Source: JABDQA01 sp963759125
GTDB lineage: Bacteria > Desulfobacterota > Desulfobulbia > Desulfobulbales > Desulfocapsaceae
Reading direction: 5' to 3'
Assembly: GCA_963759125.1 (NCBI GenBank)
Contig: CAVWXN010000007.1
Coordinates: 196,269-260,268 of the forward strand
DNA length: 64,000 nucleotides
The notes under the pieces are model-generated. The model was given only the letters and a program-made list of their open reading frames with translations. It made no database searches and was not told the DNA's origin. Each line of letters opens with the position of its first letter. Position 1 is the stretch's first letter. This document shows, one piece after another, positions 56,804 through 64,000 of this stretch. Both the position numbers and the translations under genes were made by a program.

Positions 56804-59588
56804 TCAATAATTAAATAAAATCATCAAATAAGATGAGATCAGAACAGCATACCCACAAAATGAGTCGCAACCTCTTGGGAAACCAATCGCACGGAACAGC
56901 CTAATCCATAATGGCTTTTTTTCATCAAGTCGCCGGACGATAAATTTCTCGATTTCCACCACCACAAAGACTGAGAAAGTAAAGGCGATAATTCGCAGCC
57001 AATCTCCCGGTGGAATAGCCTCCGTACCGAATACTTTCTGTAACAGCGGCAGGTAGGTGAACAGCATCTGTAGAACTATGATGGTCGCCACGGCAATCAG
57101 TACGGCAGGATTGCCTAAGAAGCCTTCTTTGGTAAACACCGGAGCCTTTAAAAATCGGGCGTTGAACAGATAGAATATCTGAAAGAAAATGAGCGTATTC
57201 ACCGCCGTTGTCCGGGCCATTTCCAACGTTTCACCCATATAACGGTCCCAGAGGAACAGACCCAGGGTGCCCATGACCACCAGCGAAGAGATAAACACTA
57301 TTCGCCAGGAGAGGAACTGGTTCAGCAGCGGCTCCTTGGGGGAGCGCGGTGGCCGCATCATAACATTTCCCTCGGCGGCTCGAAGGCTAACGACAGGCCC
57401 AGAGTCACCGCGGTAACCATATTGATCCAGAGAATCTGCAGAGGAGTTATTGGCAGGGCAATGCCCATCATCACTGAGGCGATAATGATGCCCGCCTGGG
57501 CACCGTTTGTCGGCAGGATGAAACCGAGGGTCTTGCGAATATTGTCGTTGTCGGTGCGGCCCTCTTCAACCGCATGCACGATTGAGGCGAAATTATCGTC
57601 AGCGAGTACCATCTCGGAGGCTTCCTTGGCCGCCTCGGTACCTTTCAAGCCCATGGCCACACCGACATCTGCTCGTTTCAAAGCTGGCGCATCGTTGATC
57701 CCGTCGCCGGTCATGGCGGTAATATGTTCACTCGCCTGCAGCGCAGTCACAAGCCGAGCTTGTCCTCCGGGCTGACTCGGGCGAAAATACTGGACTTCTG
57801 GGCATGAACTGAAGCTTTTCATCATCCATAGTTTCCAGTTCCTGCCCGGATATTGGCTCACTCGACGCATCCAAACCGATCTGACGGCCGATGGCAGCAG
57901 CTGTCAGCGCATCGTCGCCGGTAATCATCTTACTTTTATACCTGCGGCGTGACAGCTCCTTACCGCCTCAATCGCTTCATCTCGGGGTGGATCGATAATC
58001 CAAACAGGCCCAAGAGAACCATACCGCTGCTGACATCCTCGTGCCGGATCTGCTCCTGTCCAGGAAATTCAACAGAGGCTATGGCCAGCGTACGCTGCCC
58101 CAGTTGAGCAACTTGCTCTATCTTTTGGTTCCAGAATTGTAGGTCAATTTCTTTATCGCCGTCGGCATGACGCACGGTATCACACATGGCCAAAACCCTC
58201 TCTGGCGCTCCTTTAAGGAAGACAATATTTTCGCCGTTGGCCTGCTCATGAAGGGTGGCCATGTACTTGTGTTCCGATTCAAAAGGAATGATATCGAGAC
58301 GAGGATAGTGCTCTTTACATTCATCCTCTTGTATACCGGCTTTTGCAGCAAATGCCAGCAGCGCTCCATCCGTTGGATCACCCTGTACCAGCCAATGGCC
58401 ATCCTGTTGCATCAGAGAGCCGTCATTGCAGAGCATGGCGGCGCGTGCCAGTTCCTGCAGCAAACCATCATTTGCCGCATCAGTTTGGTTTTCGTCACGG
58501 TAAAAGGTTCCAACAGGCTCATATCCGGCCGTCGACTCTATACTCATCTTCAGCCTTAACAATGGTGGTCACGGTCATTTCATTACGTGTCAGGTTCCCG
58601 TTTTGTCGGAGCAGATAATGGTGACCGAGCCGAGGGTTTCCACAGCAGGCAGCCGTCGAATGATCGCTTTCTGCGCGGCCATTCGCTGCACGCCAAGCGC
58701 CAGGGTGATGGTAATTATGGCCGGAAGCCCCTGGGAATCGCCGCCACCGCCAATGCCACACAAGCAAAAAACAGTTCGGTGAAGGTGTAGTCGCGCAGAG
58801 CCATGCCAAAGACAAGAGTGCCGACGGCAAGAATGAGTATCGCACCGGTGAGCCATTTGCTGAACTCATCCATCCGCTCTGTAAGCCTAGTCTTCAAGGT
58901 CTCCACCTGAGCAAGCAGACTACTCACCTTACCTATTTGCGTCTCCTCTCCCGTGGCAATGACCACCCCTCTTCCCTGGCCGAAACTCACCAGAGTACCC
59001 AAAAAGCCATTGAGATTCTGTCTCCCACCGAAGCGTCTGGGGCGACCGGTTCAATGGCTTTATCCACGGCATTGACTCGCCGGTCAGTGGCGCCTCTTCA
59101 ATTCGCAGATCCTTGATTTGGAACAGACGCAGATCGGCAGGGACTTTGTCTCCCGATTGGAGAAACACCACATCACCAGGCACAAGCTCCTCTACCGCGA
59201 CAGAAAAATCTGACCATCACGCTGAACTATGGCTTCATGGGTCAATGTTTCTCGAATTGCCTCCACGGCCTTTTCTGCTTTGCCCTCCTGGAAAAAACCA
59301 ATAATTGCATTGATTACAACCACGCCAAGGATAACGCCGGCGTCCACCCATCGGCCATCAAAGAGGTCGTGACTCGGCGCCGAGCAATACGTAGATCAAC
59401 ACGTTGTTGAATTGGCCGAGAAATCGCTTCAGTGGGCTTCTTCTAGCGGGCTCAGGGAGGCGATTCAAGCCATGAATCTTGCGTCTTTGATCAACCTCAT
59501 CTATATTCAGTCCGTCCATCCAGCAGTCCAGTTTCTTAAACACTGATTGGGCCGGTTCCGAATGCCATGCTACCTGTTCACGTTCCAT
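56804..59588 (-). CDS. P-type cation-transporting ATPase, IIA-like (many frameshifts)
   Basis: About 900 residues in at least seven frame segments. N-terminal DGLNIDEVDQRRKIHGLNRLPE is the cation-ATPase N domain; then GDVVFLQSGDKVPADLRLF and EEAPLTGES in the actuator domain; phosphorylation site IICSDKTGTLTRNEM, broken by a lost C near 58593; nucleotide domain FLKGAPERVL; hinge MTGDGINDAPALKRADVGVAMG; last bundle EPLLNQFLSWRIVFISSLVVM onward. Class: Ca/Mn-type (SERCA-like) with the HAC-type opening. Indels are far denser than in the rest of the window. Confidence 0.75.
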
Positions 59589-60126
59589 CTATTGTCACCT
59601 TTACAGACTGAGTTATTTAATTGGAACTGCACGTATGTGATAGAAACTCATAAGCATTGTCGAACGATTTAAAACTCAAATGATTCAATTCTTCATCAAT
59701 CAAAGCTATCCAAGGTCGGAGGTTACAAAAGGGGTTAAAGAAACTTGGAGCCATTATTAACTCGTGAAAATGACAAGATATCTTACTTGAATGATAGAAG
59801 AATTCGAAAGGATTAGGATCGACAAGCTGACCAACCGAAAGAAAGTACACCAATGACGAAGAAAAAAACCACCGATCATGCCGAGTGTCGACATGATCGG
59901 TGGGGTGATTCGACCGCTCGGGAAAAAATCGAATAAGCGATCGCTTAGGGGTATTGCTGTATATAAAAGTTACCAGTTCGGCCCCATGACCAGACTGGTG
60001 TTGAGAAGAATTATAAACTTTTGAGTGGTGTTTTCGAATGACAGCTTTTCCAAAACCACCTGTAAAAGCAGCCGATGGTTTCGGTCTCAGCGCAATGATA
60101 TAACTTCGACAGGAATTGGATCAGAT
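59589..60126. other. intergenic stretch of about 540 bases
   Basis: No gene seen. It contains a strong hairpin at 59862-59903 and presumably the promoter of the downstream porin. Confidence 0.45.
59862..59903 (-). terminator. orphan rho-independent terminator
   Basis: On the minus strand CCACCGATCATG pairs with CATGATCGGTGG (12 bp, perfect) across an 11-base loop and is followed by TTTTTTTCTTC. No minus-strand gene lies just upstream of it, so it may mark the end of an untranslated RNA. Confidence 0.8.
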
Positions 60127-61460
60127 ATGGGGAATTATAGCAGAGCAGCACATATCGCCACTTGTCGTTCTTTTAGAATCGCCATTGTATTCTTCTCCAT
60201 TCTTATCTTATTTATAGGTCCTGCATCCGTATTTCCTAAGAAACCAAAGCAGCAGGAGAAATGCTCCCGACAGTATCAGTGGAGCCATTGAACAAAGAGA
60301 TGAACTGGCTTATGACCAAGGCGGCGAAGCATTTCCTGAGTTTTACTATAAATTACGCAAGAAACGACACGACTGGTATCAGAAAGATCCGAATCGAGTG
60401 CACATAACTTACGATGTCCTTGTCCAGGGATATACCATTCGGGACATAAGCGTAGGAGGGGCAGCGGGCGATCTGAGCTTAAGTGGTCGCTGGGCATTGT
60501 TTAAAAAGACATTCAACAAACCGATTTATCTCTCTTTTCGTTTCCGGGATCGTCGGTCATATTCAGAATATGCTCCTTCAGACATCAAAGGCGAAACGGA
60601 TTTGTTGTGGGGTACGGTGGATGGATTCAACAATTCGGGTTTCCAGATCCCTGATTTTAATTTCGAACATGAGCTATTCAATGGCAAACTGGATCTGAGC
60701 TACGGTCAATTTTCAATCAATAAATTTGTTGATGCCCATGCCTTACGCAGCTCCAAGCGTTTTTTCCTGAACAAGGCTTTTTCAACAATCCAACAATGAG
60801 TTTCCCAAGCTTTGGGGCCGGTTTTGCCACCAAATGGAGACCTGCCGAGAACCTGGAAATCATTGGTGGTGTGTCCAATATTCAGGGTACTGATGGAGAC
60901 GCTTACGTTGATTTCAATCTCTCCTCTACCGCTCTATTTGGAACGTTGCAGGTGGCCTATAACTTTAAGGGGATTGGCAGCGAGGCCGGACGCGTTCAGG
61001 TTATGGGTTGGGGCAGTGAGGATAACAAGGAAGAGGATTATCCTTCAGGGCGTGGTTTAAGTTTTACCCTTGAACACGATGGTGTAGGTGATGGTGAGAC
61101 ATATGCGTTAAGGTACGCTCAATGAGTGGTTGTCCGACAAATACCGATATTATCATATTCCTGGGCTATAGCAAGGTGATAAACGGATTTGACAATTTAG
61201 GATTAGGGGGTGGAACGGGACGATCCTCAACCGGAACTGGTTGGCAGACCGTTTTTGAATCGTTTTATCGCTGGCAGGTCACGAGAGAACTCCTTATCAC
61301 TCCTGATATACAGCTTATTTTGGGCGACGATTCGTCAGGTGAGAGAAAACTCGATTTGTCGGTGGTATTAGAGTTGGAATCGTTTTTTAAATTGCCAATC
61401 GATAGAAAGGATGAGGTGATAGACCGCTCCGCGTCTATAGAATTTTATCTAAATCACTAA
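60127..61460 (+). CDS. outer-membrane carbohydrate-porin-like protein (frameshifted)
   Basis: About 440 residues in four or five frame segments, start MGNYSRAAHIATCRSF with a signal-peptide helix (IAIVFFSILILFIGPAS). Mature blocks: LSGRWALFKKTFNKPIYLSFRFRDRR, GTVDGFNNSGFQIPDFNFEHEL, FNGKLDLSYGQFS, FGAGFATKWRPAENLEIIGGVSN and a C-terminal SFYRWQVTRELLITPDIQLI, which has the alternating aromatic strands of OprB-type 16-strand porins. Family placement is by style and is not certain. Confidence 0.6.
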
Positions 61461-61890
61461 TCGGAAAGCGGCATTAAAAATGAAGTATTTTCTTTGTGAT
61501 TTTTTACAGGACAGCACTGAGATAATAACTTGTTAGACTGGATCAAAACATAATGAGAAATCTTTTGAAATACGTTCCACCGTCTTGTAAAACGTATCGT
61601 AAAAACTATACTGAATTCTGGCATCGACATATATCAATCTGCCACCGGTACCAGAAAGCCGATGACTCATCCTGCCATGGCTATACTTCTTCTTGGGGGC
61701 GAGAACTTCGAAAATACTGGAAAGGCGTTCAAACACCATCTAGTACATCAAATATTTAAAGATTCAATACTGAACATGATATATTTTGGTAGATGTTATA
61801 TTCTCGAAATCTCCATCAATATTTGATCGTCAAGAGAAGATTTTCTGGCAGCAGCTGTTTTGCTCGGGCTGCCAAGGAATAATAGATTTT
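61461..61890. other. intergenic stretch before the sigma-54 regulator
   Basis: No gene clearly supported. It carries the likely promoter of the downstream regulator. Confidence 0.4.
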
Positions 61891-64000
61891 ATGCCTCCAA
61901 CAGCAATCAAATCGCCTGCAGAATTTGTCAAGCAATCAGAACTCGAAACATTGCTGGTTGAAATATCGACACTTTTTATAGACCTCCCGGCTGAACAGAT
62001 TGATGGTGTGATTGGAAGTGCCCAACGCCGTATCTGCGAATTCCTCGATCTTACCGCTCTACACTTTGGCAATTCGAAGAGCACGATCCCGGGATGCTGC
62101 TGCGACACATATCTATCAGCCTCCAGAAGCCAGGCCGGCTCCTGACCGTCTGACTGTAAATGAATCCTTTCCCTGGTTGCTGCAGAAGATGAAAGCTGGT
62201 GAAACCATCGTTATCACGAAAATGACAGACCTCCCGGTGGAAGCAGAACGCGACCGGGAAAGTTTCAGGATCTATGGTGCCAAGTCAGGCTGTTATGTCC
62301 CTTTATCCGTTGGGCAGGGACCAGTATTTGGCGCGTTGACCTTCGCTACCATGGGCAGCGAGAAAAAATGGCTCGATGCAGAGCTTGCTGGGTGCATGCT
62401 TCTCGCACAAGTGTTTGCCAACGCACTTGTGCGCAAAAAAACTGAAGAGATCTTGCACGAAAGGGAGGCAAGCCTGATTTTGGCGACAAACGCAGCGGGG
62501 GCGGGCCTGTGGAATATGGATATTGACACTGGTTCAGTCTGGGCTACGAAAAAGCTCCGGGAACTTTTTGATTTTGACCCGGATGAACAACTCACCAAAG
62601 AAAGTTTCTACAATAGAATACATCCCGAGGATCTGGAACGGGTCAACCAGATGGTACAGCAGGCAATTCTGACTGGTGAGAGCTTTTCATGCGAGTACAG
62701 GCTCAAACTCCCAACCGGAAAGATCCGCTGGATAGCAGCTCGCGGACAGCGACACACCGTATCAGCCGATAAAGCAGACCGCTTAATGGGTGTGTCGATC
62801 GACATCACCGAACGCAGGCAGAGGGAGCTGGAGCTGGAAGAGCGCCTGGAATTTGAGAACTGCTGACCGAAATTTCCGCGCGCTTTGTCAACCTGCCCTG
62901 CTGACCATATAGACGGCGAGATTGAAGACGCCCTGCAGCGCATCGCTGTGTTGCTTAATCTCGACTTTATAGCGCTATGGCAAAGTTTGGCTGAGAATGG
63001 TGAGAGCCCTATCGTCTACAAACTCACCCATATGTACCCTTCAGAGGGTGATCTGAAACATTCCGAAATTACTGAAGAGCAATTACCCTGGTACAAACAG
63101 CAAATGCTTTCCGGTAAGATTGCCGGCTTCTCTTCTCTTGAAGACCTGCCGCCCGAGGCGGCCCAGGATAAGGAATTCGCTCGCCAGCTCGGTATTAAGT
63201 CGAATTTGTGCATCCCGCTCACAGTGGGAGGTGCTCGGTCTATTGGCCTAATCGGTTTTAATACCATTCAGGCAGAACGTAACTGGCCGGAAGAGCTGGT
63301 AAAGCGGCTGCAGCTGGTCGCGCAGATCTTTACCAACGCGCTCGAACGCAAACGAATGGATGGTCAACTCCGAAATCACCTTCAGGAGATTGATAGAACT
63401 CAAAGGGCGGCTCGAACAGGAGAATCTTTACCTGAAGGAAGAAGCCAAACTCCTGGTTGAGCATCAGGAAATCGTGGGTGAAAGCGCTTGCTATTAAAGA
63501 ACGTCCTGACCAAGGCGGAACAAGTGGCCGGAACAGACTCTACGGTTTTTCTCCTGGGGGAAACCGGAACAGGAAAAGAATTACTGGCCAGGGCCATCCA
63601 CAGCATGAGTTCGCGGAAAAACCGGCCGCTGGTAACGGTCAACTGTGCTTCGCTTCCTCCTTCGCTGATCGAAAGCGAGCTGTTCGGCAGAGAGAAAGGT
63701 GCTTATACAGGTGCCATGACCAAGATGGTCGGTCGATTCGAAATTGCCGACGGTTCAACGCTCTTTCTCGATGAGATCGGAGAGTTACCTCTAGATCTGC
63801 AGAGCAAACTGCTCCGGGTTCTTGAGGAAGGCAGCTTCGAACGGTTGGGTTCCACAACGCCCCTGCACGTCAATGTCCGCATCATTGCCGCCACCAACCG
63901 GGACATTGAAAAAGAGGTGACGGACGGCAAATTCAGGCAGGACCTCTTCTACCGGCTCAATGTGTTTCCTATTGTGATCCCACCCCTCCGTGATCGCTCT
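61891..64000 (+). CDS. GAF/PAS sigma-54-dependent transcriptional activator, 3' end outside window (frameshifted)
   Basis: At least 700 residues, cut by the window edge. Likely start MPPTAIKSPAEFVKQSE at 61891. Order: GAF-type sensor (LLVEISTLFIDLPAEQIDGVI to LMLAQVFANALVRKKTEE), PAS domain (ASLILATNAAGAGLWNMDIDTGSVW to MGVSIDITERRQRE), second GAF (LTEISARFVNLPADHIDGEIED to LVAQIFTNALERKR), then an AAA+ sigma-54 domain with GETGTGKELLARAIH, ESELFGREKGAYTGAMT (GAFTGA loop) and LFLDEIGELPLDLQSKLLRVL. Frame changes near 62095, 62866, 62897 and about 63400-63470. The FhlA/NorR-type arrangement suggests a signal-sensing activator of a sigma-54 promoter. Confidence 0.82.

Overview
The window looks like chromosomal DNA of a Gram-negative, anaerobic or microaerophilic member of the Desulfobacterota, probably near the Desulfobulbales. 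This is inferred from gene content and protein style, not from a database search. The pointers are a stand-alone small assimilatory-type sulfite reductase, a probable selenocysteine peroxiredoxin, a three-gene archaeal-type glutamate synthase, paired TatA proteins, cytochrome bd oxidase, RND exporters and a sigma-54 activator.

Layout. 1-5.5 kb: RND exporter (cut by the window edge), SRPBCC protein, cydAB, selenoprotein peroxiredoxin. 5.5-9.2 kb: type III polyketide synthase with a translationally coupled ICMT-type methyltransferase and an SDR, facing an ADP-ribosylglycohydrolase-family gene. 9.5-12.8 kb: small sulfite reductase, two metallo-beta-lactamase-fold proteins and dut, with two related palindromic repeats. 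12.8-23.3 kb: a minus-strand translation and RNA block, rimP-nusA-ylxR-infB-rbfA-nrnA-truB-rpsO-pnp, headed by tRNA-Gly(CCC). 23.7-30.8 kb: topoisomerase III, rsfS, thrC, a purine nucleoside phosphorylase, an amidohydrolase and two tatA genes. 31-36.2 kb: glutamate synthase. 36.3-43 kb: ogt, an unusual P-loop/FHA/phosphatase fusion, a DUF47-Pit phosphate pair behind a Pho-box-like repeat, and a class A penicillin-binding protein. 43.4-53 kb: an unrecognised 456-residue protein, several small proteins, a Tat-exported repeat protein, a fasciclin protein and an RND efflux pump. 53.4-55 kb: a decayed IS1380-type element. 55.3-64 kb: PsiE, tandem universal stress protein, P-type ATPase, outer-membrane porin and a GAF/PAS sigma-54 activator cut by the window edge.

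A striking property is the number of genes broken by single-base indels: cydA, the ICMT gene, pnp, the amidohydrolase, gltB, ogt, the RND adaptor, and nearly every gene after 53 kb. Essential or highly conserved genes such as pnp and gltB become full length after one single-base change, so most of these look like sequencing or assembly errors rather than decay. Density rises sharply after 53 kb. In contrast, the stop at 5208-5210 in the peroxiredoxin stays in frame, sits where the peroxidatic cysteine belongs and is followed by a SECIS-like hairpin, so it is read here as selenocysteine.

The most interesting items are the selenoprotein with its hairpin, the P-loop/FHA/PPP-phosphatase fusion at 36.9 kb, the polyketide synthase-methyltransferase cassette, the Pho-box-like repeats before the phosphate transporter, and the perfect 27-bp palindrome at 11.4 kb.
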